Shown piece by piece: positions 13,791-25,800 of a stretch of 64,000 bases of DNA. How positions within the stretch are numbered: the stretch's first letter is position 1; every line of letters starts with the position of its first letter. Source of the DNA: Morchella semilibera. Taxonomy: Eukaryota > Ascomycota > Pezizomycetes > Pezizales > Morchellaceae. The notes under the pieces are model-generated. The model saw nothing but the letters and a program-made list of their open reading frames with translations, was not told the origin of the DNA and made no database searches. The stretch covers positions 738,872-802,871 of the forward strand of contig CM018607.1 of NCBI GenBank assembly GCA_009192285.1, read 5' to 3'. The translations under genes and the position numbers were made by a program.

Positions 13791-15145
13791 AAAAGCTCTT
13801 TGTGGGGGCATCATGTAAGAGAATGGTTTTATTAGTAGGACTATGGAGAAAGCAGGGAAGAGAATATACCAAAAAAAGGACTTAGTCTAGTCACATTTGT
13901 TTTTATTTTTATTTTCTTTATTTTCTTTCGCTTTTGAGAAGGAAAACTGTACGCTTCCACCGGTACGGGGTGTGAGCGTTTACCCATAATTATATAACCT
14001 TCGGGTTACATCCATGTATAAATTAACAACTCCTATAAAGTTAGAAGTAAAGCAAATGGATATGTACATTCACATAGAAGAAGCTAGAGCCACAGAATAA
14101 CTTTGTGGTTGGAATAGTAACGGTCCGGTAGAGTAACAGTCCATACCTTTCCTATCATAGATCACACGAAAGTCTCAAAAGACTGCATCAAAAAAGCTCA
14201 ACACTGAACCAATCCCCTATTCAGGGCTATCAATGGGTTAGGGATAATAATACCCATAGCCCATGAAAGCTCCCCCCATCATGTACCTAGGGGTGCCGGG
14301 AAGTGATGCACGGCTCAATTCGCCACCCACGATTTCAACACACGACATGCGACCCAACTCTGACTTTAATGAAGCAACAAAATTTGGTAGTAAAGAAAGT
14401 ATAAAGAGTATATTCACCAATCACATGCATATAAATAAAGGAAATTAGGGTGGTTGCGAATTCACTAAGACCCCGCCCAATCCCAAGGCGTTGCATCACT
14501 CTTCGGGACCCCTAGCTGCGTACATGTAACTAGCTTTTGATTCAATTCATTCACACACATCCGGCATCATACTCTTTTACGGGTACTGAACCATCCCTTC
14601 GTGTTTGATACAGATTTACTCGTCAATAGCCATCATATACACACAAAGGAACCTTTCGGCCCTTCCCCCAGATACGATGCTGAAAGCCATTAAGATATCT
14701 CTACTGCGGCCATATCATATACATAAACGGGTTCGTTTGATTGTTATTCCTTCTCATTCCTATAAGTATGATCGAATGTTTGTGCAGCTAGATGTTGTGG
14801 ATTTTATTTTAAACTGAATCTTTGGTTTTGATGGCGATCTTGGATATGTTTCTGTAGGATCCTTTTTATCCCTATCTATTATGGTCCCTTAAGATTCATC
14901 CTGCCGGCCTCCCACCTTCCCCTGCTCTCCGCTGGGAAATTTGGGCCCCCCCCCCCATATTTGAATTGTAGCTCCTGTGACGTGGAAACTGTAGATGGTT
15001 CAAGTCCTCTCGCGCGTGCCCAGATTTCTGTAACCATGTTAGGGTCTATTTGAGAGCGTCTACTTCAGCCAAGCCGAGAAGAAATCCAGGTTATTACTTG
15101 AAGCAGCCTCGCTGCATGAAAATGGCCTATCTGCTATGGAGCGGC
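13791..15145. other. Intergenic, no supported gene
   Basis: AT-rich spacer with no recognisable coding region. It holds a TACATGTA palindrome at 14521 and a 10-base C run near 14947. Short frames at 14238-14448 overlap on both strands and look like shadows. Confidence 0.5.
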
Positions 15146-15426
15146 AAATGTGTCAAAAGTAATTTTGCCACTGGTGGTGAAAATAATACTATAACCTATA
15201 CATTTTCATCACAGAACCTCTGGCCGAAAGGGGCTCTATAATGCCAATATATAAGTCCTACTGCCTACCAGTACTGGTGGCAGGTATTTTACCATGGCAT
15301 TAATGATTGAATATTTACTAATGTAGTATAGCGCGACATAAAGACTGAAATCCAGTGTTTATACCGGCACAAGAACTGAAATTCAGTGCCTATACTACCA
15401 TTGGTAAAATTACTTTTGACACATTT
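15146..15426. mobile_element. Small non-autonomous element with terminal inverted repeats
   Basis: The left arm (15146-15178) and right arm (15397-15426) are inverted copies. They share a perfect 21-base core (AAATGTGTCAAAAGTAATTTT) and similar bases beyond it (GCCACTGGTGGT versus ACCAATGGTAGT). The interior holds a degenerate direct repeat, AAGACTGAAATCCAGTG and AAGAACTGAAATTCAGTG, near 15340-15390. There is no open frame. This is the architecture of a miniature inverted-repeat element. The true ends may lie tens of bases further out, where the arms decay, so I could not define a target-site duplication or superfamily. Confidence 0.6.
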
Positions 15427-17333
15427 ACTGTCCCATAATCTGCTTTATGGCTGTATGACTCTACGTTTACTTCTTCTGAGTAAAACCATGTCAGCACCAT
15501 AACTTGTTGCCCTAAGGACTGTAAAGGCCAGCCTCGGTATCCCTTAGACGGATGAAGTCGTTAAACTCGCAGCTTGCCTTTTTGAGCTAATACTAGCTCA
15601 AACAGGCAGCTAAAAGCTATTTTTGATTAGCTCTATAGTTATTATCAACCATTAAGAACGAATATACCCAACTCAGTGCGTGCACCGTCCAGGCTGCGAA
15701 TTTGACGATTTCATCCGTCCAAGGGATACCAGGTATCTCTGTGACTCTCGGTGACGGTAATGCGCGTAAGGAGTACTATTTCCCCAGGGGCGATCGCGAT
15801 GGTTTTATTTTGTAGAAAATATATCCCATGTCAACGCCCCTTGTTCTACCGTACGGTAGAGTACCCTGTTTCGTGCAGTGCCGTTAACGTCTTAGGTTAA
15901 AGGAATCGAGCGCTAGTCGCCTCTTCGGAAAGGTCTAGACCGCGCGAGTGATCATGTATGAAGGGTAGGTATTAATTTCACAAACTATCACTCGGCAACC
16001 TAGGTGCGCAGGTCGGACTTGCGTATGGGGATGAAGGGTGAGTATAGTGAAGCCATCCCAAGCTCTTGGGTGTGGATCTGTCAAGGCTGGTGCAGCAATC
16101 TGTGCTTAGCTAGCTATAGTAGCAGTGCTACTCTGCCTGGCTTCAATATTCGTGCTTCGGGGGTCTGGACACTAGTGCACAGAGCCGCGGAAGATCGGGT
16201 AGTGTATTCGTTGATGATACATTAGAGGAGGTTCGCTAGGATGTTACTGTCCCTGGAGGGCTACGATGAGGTCGCGTCCTGCCAATTAGGACACACAATT
16301 CTTATCGGGAATTGGGGGAGTCGAATGGTTGGTTGCTGGTTGTACTCAAGCCCCCCCACCCCGGGGACTACCCTCCCACGCAGGTACCAGCTTGCTATTG
16401 GTGGAGCAACCTCTGTCCCAACCGGCAGTGACACCTGTAGTAAGCAAAGGAGCTTGGTGGTAAAAGAACTATCTGGTATAAGTTGTGCGTATATAAGTAC
16501 AAGTATGTGACTAGTAGTTAGGACTTGTTCTCTCAGTACTTGAATCGTGAACTCGACTCTGTACCAATACTATCTCAACTGGGCTTCCCCTCCTTCTACC
16601 TTAACTTCAGATCTCACCTCTTGTTACTCTATGAACTTCTAGGTCTAGCTTCTCGTCCCGCAACTTTTTTGTTGCCAAGTACCTCCTAGTCCGGTGGGCC
16701 TGGGTTAGGGCAACTCGCTAATTCCTTATTCTAGTATATATATTAATAGAGGATATAGTAGGTGCTTTTTTAGCTATCACTTTCCTAATCACTTTATTGT
16801 CTTTTGTGCCAAGACCTATCAATGATATGGTTTTCCGAGCAATATAGGGAGGGTACAGTATGAAAAAATGGGTGAAATCACTACCATAGGACTACGGAAT
16901 TTAATGACAGATACCGAATTAAACCGGCATTAGAGGAAGTGTACTGTACAAATACCGTCTTCTTACCGCATTGCTAGCGTATCAACGGGAATACCGTAGT
17001 GATCCCACCCCTCTTTTTGGTACCGTAGTATGAGAGTTACCTAATCAGGTAATTAAACTGTCCGACACTCTAGAACTATTCCCTAAATAGGAAGCTTTGG
17101 GCGACATTCATTTAGTCTGGTCTCTTACCAAACCCCAGCTTTTGGAAGTTCAAGAACTCCACAACCATAAAGGATAAAAATAATTGGACTCTGTCATGAT
17201 GTAGAGCGGAGGCTAAAGGATCATTTAACAGAGAGGAAATAATTTTAGGTGTGGTAGTTGGAAAGTCATCGCCACCTAAAAGTTGGGGTCAAATGTCTTC
17301 CGGTTACAGGTGTCCGCAATAGGGTCCCGTGAG
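15427..17333. other. Intergenic, no supported gene
   Basis: No gene recognised. Two open plus-strand frames (16004-16225 and 16241-16510) have no motif, are short and are not joined by convincing splice sites, so I do not call them. Confidence 0.5.
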
Positions 17334-17531
17334 GTATCCCTTAAACCGTCAGGCCAAATTCAAACAATAGGATCCTAGAATGTGGAAATCGTGATATCTG
17401 GAACGCCTACAGGGAACGAATTTGGTGCTGTGATGGATTATATATTGCAACAGCACACACCCAAATTCTGCGTACGCGTTCTACACATCAGGGCCCTATT
17501 AATTGAATTCGGCCTGACGGTTTAAGGATAC
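17334..17531. mobile_element. 198-bp fold-back element (inverted arms)
   Basis: The arms at 17334-17370 and 17496-17531 are inverted copies sharing CTTAAACCGTCAGGCC and, with a few mismatches, GTATCC at the outside and AATAG at the inside. The similarity continues inward: GAATTTGG-TGCTGT near 17419 mirrors ACAGCACACACCCAAATTC near 17450. Nearly the whole element could therefore fold into one hairpin. A TA dinucleotide sits at both outer edges (GTATCC and GGATAC), which would suit a Tc1/mariner-type 2-bp target duplication, but this is inferred. Confidence 0.65.
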
Positions 17532-17987
17532 AAGGGTAAGATACTGGGAGTAAGATACAGGGTTATAAACTGGTTATAAACTCAGGTCAAGTTGGGGGAG
17601 TAAGATACTGTGGCAGGGTTAGGGTTATTTAAGCAATGACATAGGAAGAGGGCAAGTCCTTCCCCCCCTCGCACATTTGCAGACAAGAACTTTCTAGTGG
17701 CTGTTGAAGAGACACACTCGCATTTTTGGCTTATGTCATCCGGAGTATTACGCAGCTGTAAACACCAGTTTCCAACAGCTCGAGTATTTTGCCCTGTTTT
17801 AAACACGGTCTCTAGTATCTCACAGGACCCTGGTTCGCAATCATGCTTTTGCACCAAAAAGTCCTCAAAGTGTTGTCTTTTGTGTGATAAAAGACAGCAA
17901 CGCTAGCGAGACAGCAGGGGAACCGTGTTCCACTGGGAAAGCAATCACCACCAGGCGCCGTACAAACTCGATAGGTGAGCCCGTTCC

Positions 17988-18107
17988 TATAGACGACTTC
18001 CCTGCCACTCGGACACCCCCTCACTCGGACGGTCAATGGTGGTTGGTAGAGGAGCCACTTAAACGTTAACTGCCCGGGTGTCCGGGTGGCCAGCGAAACC
18101 GTCTATA
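17988..18107. mobile_element. TIR element, family T1, copy A
   Basis: The ends are TATAGACGACTTCCCTGCC and its inverted counterpart GCGAAACCGTCTATA. Inside the left end lies CACTCGGACACCCCCTCACT and then CGGACGGTCAA. The same ends recur at 22102-22202 and 34585-34749. All copies are flanked by TA, consistent with a Tc1/mariner-type non-autonomous element. No coding capacity. Confidence 0.7.
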
Positions 18108-19770
18108 CCAGGAATACAGCAGTGGCGAAAGAGCAACCAATGAGGGTTTTACGGTAAGCGATCGACCGTAGCAGCGGGACTTTAGAATTAGAGGTTTTGA
18201 AGCTAGGGTGAATTGGATCAAGTGTCTAGAAACACTTTTTAGAGGTCTTTCGACTATTTTAGATAATCATCTACTTAGGCGTTCAGTAAAAGATCGTGAC
18301 CTTTTACTAAACGCTCAAGTACTTCTCAAAAGCAATACCACCTTTGGGGTCATTTGGAACCCCCCCACAGCACTACCCTAAGTAAATATCACCAGCCAAA
18401 AACAACCAAAAAGTACTTCCAACGTATTTGTCCTCATATTAGAAACCTTAGGCCAACCATCACTTTTGGTCAAAATTACTAGTTGCAGGGATCTTTTTTG
18501 CTGGGTGGGCAAACAGCATTTCTCGAAATTGATGCTTGGCCTAAAATCTCTATTAGACTAAACTTCGGTTGTTTTCCTCGGTGACGATCGCTTTCCCGCA
18601 ACCAAGCCCACCTTTGGTGCCAACTCGCGGAGTTGGGCACACGTACGCGTCCGACAACGGGGTCTTCGCATAGTTAGGGTGCATAAAGCCATGCATGCGC
18701 AAATACATGTAGGTCTGTCGGATACCAAGCATCAGTATATCATAAGCGGATGTATCAGCTTAAGGTCTCATCAGACAATGCAAGTTTCTGCATAACTACA
18801 TCTACAAGAATTCCCAGAGTAGAGTAGGTAGTCAATTCACTCTAGGCATACTTGGCGCATTGTCGGATGCGAAGGAAGCAAAACCCCATTTTTACCCACT
18901 GCTTGCTTGTTTGTTTTTGCATATAGGCCCTCCAGCCTGTAGGCACACCTCCTACCTATCTCTAATGCTAAGTGGGGATGACATCAATGGATCTGTTTCT
19001 CAGCCTGTAGCCCGCACTCCCACCCCTCCTGCAACCGCCCCCTCCTGTCGCTCGCAGCGCCGGGCCCTGTAAGAGTGTGCATAGGCCAATAGCGAGCTTC
19101 AATCACTAGAGTATAGTACAGATCATTTCCGATTTTGCACTCTTGCAGGATCCGGCGCATGTCTCAGCTACAGTGCTACGAGTCTAAAAGATGAGACTAA
19201 AACCTATCGTTGCTATTGCTATTGCTACTGTAATACCTTATGTTTTTATTACATGACTGCGACCGGCCAAGCCAGCGTTGGCTGCGACCCGGGGTCGCAA
19301 GACCCAGGTCGGAGGGGGTCATTGATATTATTAGGTCACTGGCAATCAAGCTAAACTACGGCCCCGGGTCGGTGAAGGGTTGCTGCCAATACTGTGTTGG
19401 CAGCAACCCTTCAAAGCAACACGAGGTCCCCTATCATTGGCATGAGAGCGCGCTTGGCAGGGGTTTGGTCACCCCATACCTACATGTAGTTTCAAATGTT
19501 TGTTAGCACAGAACCTAACTAGTGAGAAGCCAAGCATCAGCGACCAGGTTTGTAATGGCTCACGGGTCACAGGAGGTGAGCACGAGCATGAACAGGGTCA
19601 ATTGTATTAAGATTAGATATATTTAGTGGATGACCTTCCTGTCGAGGCTTATCCTTAGGTTATCAGTAAATGCTGCTCCCCCAGAAAAAAGCAAAAGTTG
19701 ATAATAAATCTTACTATCTCTCTAATCAAATAAACCTCATTGTGGGGTGTGGCTAAGCGAGTGAGAATTC
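18108..19770. other. Intergenic with several short perfect hairpins
   Basis: No gene supported. Three inverted repeats stand out. At 18278-18314 GCGTTCAGTAAAAG pairs with CTTTTACTAAACGC. At 19283-19299 there is a palindrome, TGCGACCC-G-GGGTCGCA. At 19375-19411 there are perfect 15-base arms AAGGGTTGCTGCCAA/TTGGCAGCAACCCTT with a 7-base loop. Palindromes TACATGTA (18704) and CTACATGTAG (19480) are also present. The plus frame 18860-19072 is proline/serine rich at its end but unidentified. Confidence 0.5.
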
Positions 19771-20010
19771 GTGAACTACAAGACTTTCTTGGCTCGCTTT
19801 CTGAACTGGCACGGCTCACAAACTGGACCTGAGCCTTGGAAAAGCAAAACATTAGCCTATCTTTGGTTTCAACGCTCATTTGGTGACACAGGATCAGGAC
19901 ATGATTCTCTCCAACGGGTATTTAAAAATCCCCTCGCCCAGGTTCTTCAGGATTATCTTGCTTGCCGCGAATACGTCCTCCTGCCCTCATGTGTCGTGGT
20001 GATCGACTGA
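19771..20010 (+). CDS. Unidentified open frame, probably a gene fragment or 3' exon
   Basis: About 79 residues without a stop, with coding-like composition (motifs LNWHGSQTGPEPW, LAYLWFQRSFGD, VFKNPLAQVLQDYLACREY, SCVVVID at the end). There is no in-frame ATG at the left; an upstream TGA lies only a few codons away, so it must start with a non-ATG codon, be an exon of a larger gene, or be a relic. It ends 85 bases before the STGE membrane-helix gene on the same strand. I do not recognise the family. Confidence 0.25.
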   Translation: MNYKTFLARFLNWHGSQTGPEPWKSKTLAYLWFQRSFGDTGSGHDSLQRVFKNPLAQVLQDYLACREYVLLPSCVVVID

Positions 20011-20095
20011 ATTCCCCATATTTTCAACACCAAATAACCCGTTAGCGGCTTAAAACAACCTGCGATATATATATCAGACACAGCCTCAATCTTCG

Positions 20096-20637
20096 ATGGC
20101 TTGGAATCTCAGTACTGGTGAGATGATCACCATAATCCTCACAAGCATTGGTCTTATTATTGCTGCCATTACCGCTATTTGCCAGTTTGAAGCCATTCGT
20201 TTGGCGAAAATTGTAAGTACAAAGATGGGATGGAAGCTACACACTCTGTCATCGGTGCAGGCACCACTTTCCAACTCCACGGTCTCGGTCTCACCAGAGG
20301 GATTCTAAGGAACGTTTTCAGCACATCTGAAATATAAACTAACAGATCACTGCTTCGTTAGGAACACGCACACAAGATGAGGTTGAGATATCAGGATCAA
20401 GAGCTACTCCCGTCGTCTTCACCAACTACCTCTTGTTGGGTATCGTCAGCAACATCTACCTGTAAATCGTTGCCGGCAGTATCCGCCAGCAACACACCGC
20501 CTGCAGCGCCGGCCCATAATGTGTCCTCAGCAGCATCTACTCGTAGCGTATCACCGGCAATATCTATTAGTAATTCATCGTCGGCAGTACTTGCTCATAA
20601 TGCATTGCCGACAGCATCTACCACCAAACAAGAGTAA
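20096..20637 (+). CDS. Small single-helix membrane protein with STGE motif, two exons
   Basis: Exon 1 is 20096-20212 and exon 2 is 20362-20637, joined in phase 0 by a GTAAGT..CTAAC..TTAG intron of 149 bp, giving about 130 residues. Residues 1-9 are MAWNLSTGE; residues about 10-30 form a hydrophobic helix (MITIILTSIGLIIAAITAI), then CQFEAIRLAKI. Exon 2 is Ser/Ala/Pro-rich with a degenerate repeat (SNTPPAAPAHN, SNSSSAVLAHN), so it is probably disordered. What supports it as real is a diverged copy of exon 1 at 35003-35126 that preserves the STGD motif, the helix and the phase-0 splice donor, and a further relative at 32624. I do not know the family. An N-terminal membrane anchor is an inference. 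The N-out or N-in topology is not determinable. Confidence 0.5.
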
Positions 20638-22101
20638 CTTTGCATTAAAGGAATAGACATTTAGGGCGCAAGGGAGGAATGTTTTGGAGTTTTGGGAGTT
20701 GGCGAATATCGAGCATTAGTATTTGTTGGCTAAGGGTTATGGTTGTGGGAATTGTTGTGCCAGCTGGTCAAAAAATATTAAATGATTATATGTTGAGAGG
20801 AGGGTTCATTCGTTTATTAGCTATCTTTTTTATTCGTTTTTAGGCGAGTTAGTCAAATAGGCCGACCCGTGGTGCCGGATATAACTACATGTAGTACTTT
20901 GAAAACTACCTAGCAGTACCGTGCAGACCGGGAATCGGTTTCGCCTCCAAAATCTGTGTGGAGATTTTAGTGCTGTTGGCATAAACACTAGAGTACCTGG
21001 AAACTAGCAGTGGCCAACTCGCGACCGCGAGTTGATCCAATAATATATTATTCTCACTCTTTCAATTGAGGGAACAGCGGTAAGTATAGGGAACAGTGAC
21101 AGTAGAAGGAACAGTGACAGGTTGAGGGAATAGCGGAGTGCTTCGATCCGTCCCAGTTTTGAGGGTCAGTTCTTTATCTTGAACTATGGATATCAAATTC
21201 ACTCCTCCTGGGCCCCTAGAGTTCTTATTGGGGCCCACACCCCCGATCCACCCCCTCCCCCGGCCCCGTTCACTTCAATTTTGAGCTAACACTGGCAGTT
21301 CTGGTCCCCCATCCCCCAGGTTCATTTCCTTCAATAGTTCTTCAATCTGCGTATATGTATATATAGGGGTGGTGGGGCTGGAATAGTTAAAGTTCAGTCT
21401 ACTTCCAATTGAATAATTCCAACTCCAGGTGTTCTTTTTGGTGGGCCATGGGGGGACCCGTTGCTATGCTACCTGGCTGGAGGCAGGGTAACCGAAAAAA
21501 GGGCGCGCAACTCTCATAATCTAGTACATAGTAGATAGAAGATAGACTACATGTATCCGTTTCGCGCCTCAGGCTGTCCTTGCATTCGGCCATTTTTCGT
21601 CTGGGAGGAGACCATGCACCAGACGAGACTTTTGGTCATGTGACTTCTAAAAGTTAGCTGGGCACCCTCCCCTGGCTAGAGCTTGGCACCTCTAGATGGC
21701 GCGCCTCTGGCTAGAGCTTGGCACCTCTAGATAGCGCGCTCTGGCTAGAGCTTGGCACCTCTCGGTAGCGCGCCTCTGGCTAGAGCTTGGCACCTCTAGG
21801 TAGCTGGGCACCCTTGGGTTCCAGGCCCAAAGGTCCCGACACTAGCCGAGTCCTCATGTCTGTAACCTTTAACTGGTTAGCTATCGGTGACTCAGGCAAT
21901 GAAGTTCCCTGAAGTGCAACAAGCGGGCCAAATGATTTTCTGCTGTTGGATCACAATAGCGATCCAGTCACGATACTCGTGACAACAACCTGAAAAAGAT
22001 CCCGCACAGTCGATACCGGGCGTTGCAGAATCCCTCTAATACAGGGATGGAGTGGCGGAGCTCTGCCATACATTTTCTTCTTTCCCAAAACCTGCGCACC
22101 A
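20638..22101. other. Intergenic with short tandem repeats
   Basis: No supported gene. Contents: CTACATGTAG at 20885; TACATGTA at 21548; a short irregular tandem array of GGGAACAGTGACAG-type units at about 21068-21135; and the 35-bp array annotated separately at 21672-21813. The minus frame 21399-21593 is unidentified and not called. Confidence 0.5.
21672..21813. repeat. Minisatellite, about 35-bp unit, four copies
   Basis: Units start at 21672, 21707, 21741 and 21776. Each begins CTGGCTAGAGCTTGGCACCT and ends in variants of CTAGRTAGCGCGCCT. The array is bordered on both sides by AGCTGGGCACCCT (about 21656 and 21801), which suggests the boundary repeat may have templated the expansion. Confidence 0.85.
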
Positions 22102-22202
22102 ATAGACTTCCACCCGGACACGACACCCCCCTCACTCGGACAGTCAATGACGATTGGTTGATATTCTCTTTTTTACGTTAACTGCCCAGGGAAGTCGTCT
22201 AG
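22102..22202. mobile_element. TIR element, family T1, copy B (internally deleted)
   Basis: The left end TAGACTTCCACCCGGACACG followed by CTCACTCGGACAGTCAATGA, and the right end TTAACTGCCCAGGGAAGTCG then TCTA, match the copies at 17988 and 34585. The right arm has lost the GAGTGAGG..GTCCGAGTGG segment kept in copy C. Flanked by TA on both sides. Confidence 0.65.
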
Positions 22203-22853
22203 GTACTTCTATTCCCACAATAAAATGTAAAACGTAATAAATACTGACAGTCATAACATGTAGTGATATCGCCCCATCCCATTCCGTCCCCGGCCCATGC
22301 CCATGCCCATGCCCGCCCATCCCCGCTAGCAAAAGCAAACATCACCCCCGCCCACCACCAAAATAGATAAGTCAATAAACAATGCCGAAGGAAAAAATGA
22401 TAACTTTTGATAATAGCACACACCAAAAAAAAAATATAAAATCATAACCCACATCAAAATAGATAAATAAAAAAAAAAGGGAATGAGATAAGAAAAAAAA
22501 TAAAATAAAAAAAAAACACCAACCGTGATCATAGTCTACTCATGACAGCCTACATTTACATACCCGTCATAAAATATGTCATCGCCCATCCGCACCGCAC
22601 TGCATCGCCGCCCCCCCGTCTAAACGACAAAAAAAATGAGGTGGGGGGGGGGGGGAAAGAATAGAGATATAAGGAGAAAAGGAGCCCAGTAACAAGAAGA
22701 GGAAGAAATGGGGAGGGCAGGGGCGTAACGTAGACAAGCCAGTCAGCCCAGTCATCTAATTACATATTTGCGTCATAAGCCGCATAAAGGCCCCTTCTAC
22801 AAGCGGAAAGATAACAGTAAAAAATCCCCCCCGCACCGCCAGCATGGTTACCA
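22203..22853. other. Downstream region of the Snf2 gene with simple repeats
   Basis: A short GCCCAT hexamer repeat near 22294-22316, A-rich tracts at about 22420-22520, and a G run near 22644-22655. No gene is supported. A pyrimidine-poor tract here would be the 3' UTR of the minus-strand Snf2 gene that ends at 22854. Confidence 0.5.
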
Positions 22854-25800
22854 CTACGCCGTCTCATCGCCCGCCTCCCTCACCGCGACAAGTTTCACCT
22901 TCTTGGCCCTGAGTGGTGGTATCCCGCTAGCCCCCCCGCTCGTCGCCTTCCTCTTGAGGCCCCGACCCTCGGCGGGCAGCTTCGATAGCCCCGATGCTGA
23001 GGCACCAGAGGGTTGGCCGGACAACTTCTTACGCCCGCGCTTGCCCTTTCCGAGTGGAGCGCCGAGGGTATTCGTCTGGGCGAACTCGCCCTCGGCGGGT
23101 GTGAGCACACCCTCGGAAGCGGGGGCGGTGGTCCCCTCAGTCATGTCTGCGATTTCTTCAAGCTCCTCCTTGTTGGTGGCGGCGGCCTTGGCGGCGGCCT
23201 TGGCAGCAGCCTCGGCAGCCTCGGCCTCTTGGAGCTGTATGACCTCGGCGATTTGCTGCCACTCCTTCTCCATGTCTTCGCAGACCATGCGACTCTCTTC
23301 ATCTCCGGCATGATACTCGATGCAGTTTTCGCACTTGACGTAGAAGGCCTGGGAACTTGGCTCTAGACCGAGATTCTCGTACTCGATGAGTGACTCACCG
23401 AGGAGATCAGTTTTCTCAAAGTCAATACAGTCCTCGCAGTATGCATTCTGGCACCAACGGCAGCGGAAGAGCATACCACCAGCGTTGGTTGTTTTCTGTG
23501 AGCATTCGGCACATTGGTGTTGCGGGCAGTAGAACTGTCCCATTTTGCTTTTGCTCTTTTGCTGGAACTCACGCGACAGGCAGGCGTAGTGATATGTGCG
23601 GGGACACCCAGAGCAGAGTATCAACTCGCCGCCATCATAGCAGACCTGGCAATAGTCTTGGTGGTCCATGGCTTTCCGCTTTCTCTTAGGGGGTTCAGCA
23701 AGACGGGGGTCCTTTCCGCTGAGGGTTGCAACAGCTTCCCAGGCGTTGTTGCCAATTGTTTCTTTGAGGACCGGATGTCCGTCTACCATAACCACACGCT
23801 CCATACCAAGGCGGCGGGACTCGCGTGTCCACTCGGCAGAGATTTCGTGATTGCTGTCGCGCTGGGCGCTTTTGGCGTGGTTCTTACCCTCAAAAACACG
23901 AGTCTCGACCTTTTCCATCTCAGAGAGCCAGCGCCTCTCTTCTTCCTCGCTATCAGCGGCCTCTTGCGCGGCCTCTTGCTGAAGCTTCTCGGAGTATTCT
24001 GTACATTTCTGGATCGTGGTGGCCCAGTCCCATTTAAGCATCTCGGTCGGATCGATCTCCTCCCGCGCGATGGCGCGGGAGCCAGAGCGGACAAGACTCA
24101 TGAGTTGTGAGGTGGTAAGATTCGGCATGTTGTCCTCAGCGCTCGAAGAAGACTTGATAGACGAAGTAGATGTGTGAATATCTCGCATCGATTCTGTGAC
24201 CTTTGCAGAAAGATACAGCTTCTTCCGGATACGCCCCATCATTTGCTCCTCGACTGTGCCCTGAGTGATAAGACGATAGATAGTGACCTCCTGCGTCTGT
24301 CCAATTCTGTGAGCACGGGCTTGGGCCTGCAAATCAGCCTGTGGATTCCAATCACTATCGAGCATGACGACATTACTGGCGCTCGTCAAGTTGATACCGA
24401 GACCACCAGCGCGCGTCGATATTAACATAACCTTGTAATCTGCATCATAATTAATCACTCGTCAATATGCACGTGACCGGGAAACTCACCAGGATCATTA
24501 TTGAACAACCGAATAGCCAAGTTCCTACGAGCACGAGCAGTCATACCGTCGAGTCTTCCGTACCTGAACTTAGTGCCATCCCCGCCTTTAAGGTGCATTA
24601 AATCCTCGCAGACATCAAGCATCTTGGTGAAGCCCGAGAAAAGCAAAACCTTCTGTCCCCGCCTAAGGCACAGCTCGTCAATCAGCTTATCCAATAGGAT
24701 AAACTTAGATGACGCTAGGATGACATGCGGGCCGTTTATTGGCGGAGATGGTTCTGCGTTTGGGAGGAGATACGGATGGGAGCAGCACTAAATTATTAGT
24801 AAAGCCACAGAACCAAAACTCTTGATATAACCACCTACCTTACGCAGTTGCATTAGAAGATTCATCAGTTTTTGCCATTGAGTCCCCTGTTTCTCCTTAA
24901 TCGCCTTTTCGACTATCACCCTAGTCTCGCCCCATTGCTCATCGCCCACGCCCAGGTTCTCAAGGTCTTTATCGGCAACAATGGCCCCCCCATGACCATC
25001 GACTTCGTTCTCCTCTTCTATTGATTTCTCCTTTGAGTCTTTAAACACCTGCTCGAGGACTCCCTTATCAAGCCTTGTAAGTAGCCTCTTATACCAGAAC
25101 CTCTGCATCGGTACAAGAGGTAGGTACAGGATGACCTCTGTCTTCTTCGGAAGACCCAAATTGACACCCTTACTCTCCTTCATTCTTCGTAACATGAGAA
25201 GTTCCAATAGGCGCCGTGCATTATCCATAACCTTGAGATCATTCTTCCCAGCGGTCAGATCAAAAGCGTCTGAGAAAATTTTGCTTGTATTAGTATTAAA
25301 CACCTCCGGAAATAGCCAATGTATCAATGCCCACAGCTCTGTTAAATTATTTTGTAGCGGCGTTCCTGTAAGGATGAGACGGTACTCAGCACTGAGACCC
25401 TGAAGCGCCAATGCAACATTTGTCTTCTCATTCTTGATCTTGTGGCCCTCGTCCAGGACTACATATCGCCATACAAAGGAGCGGCGGAACCACTGCTTTT
25501 CACGCCCGAATACTTCGTAGCTGGTTATTACCACGTCATAACCTCGATTCTCGTAATCATCGTCGTCGTCAAGGCCAAATGTTTCGCCAGTTTCGGCGAC
25601 TTTCTTGAGGCGATCACGTTCTTCCGCGGGACCGTGAAGGCGGAGGACACGGAGGTGGGGTGTCCATTTCTTGCACTCCGATACCCACGAAGAGACGACA
25701 GAGAGTGGGCAGACGACAAGGAACGGACGCTGTTGGTCGGCGGGACAAGGGTGGAAGGTCGTGAGATACGAAAAGAGGGAGAGTGTTTGAAGAGTCTTTC

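Noticed and set aside
14985-15040. tRNA-like GGTTCAAGTCC sequence
   Set aside because: No T-stem, anticodon stem or acceptor pairing could be drawn. I found no convincing tRNA, rRNA or CRISPR array in the window.
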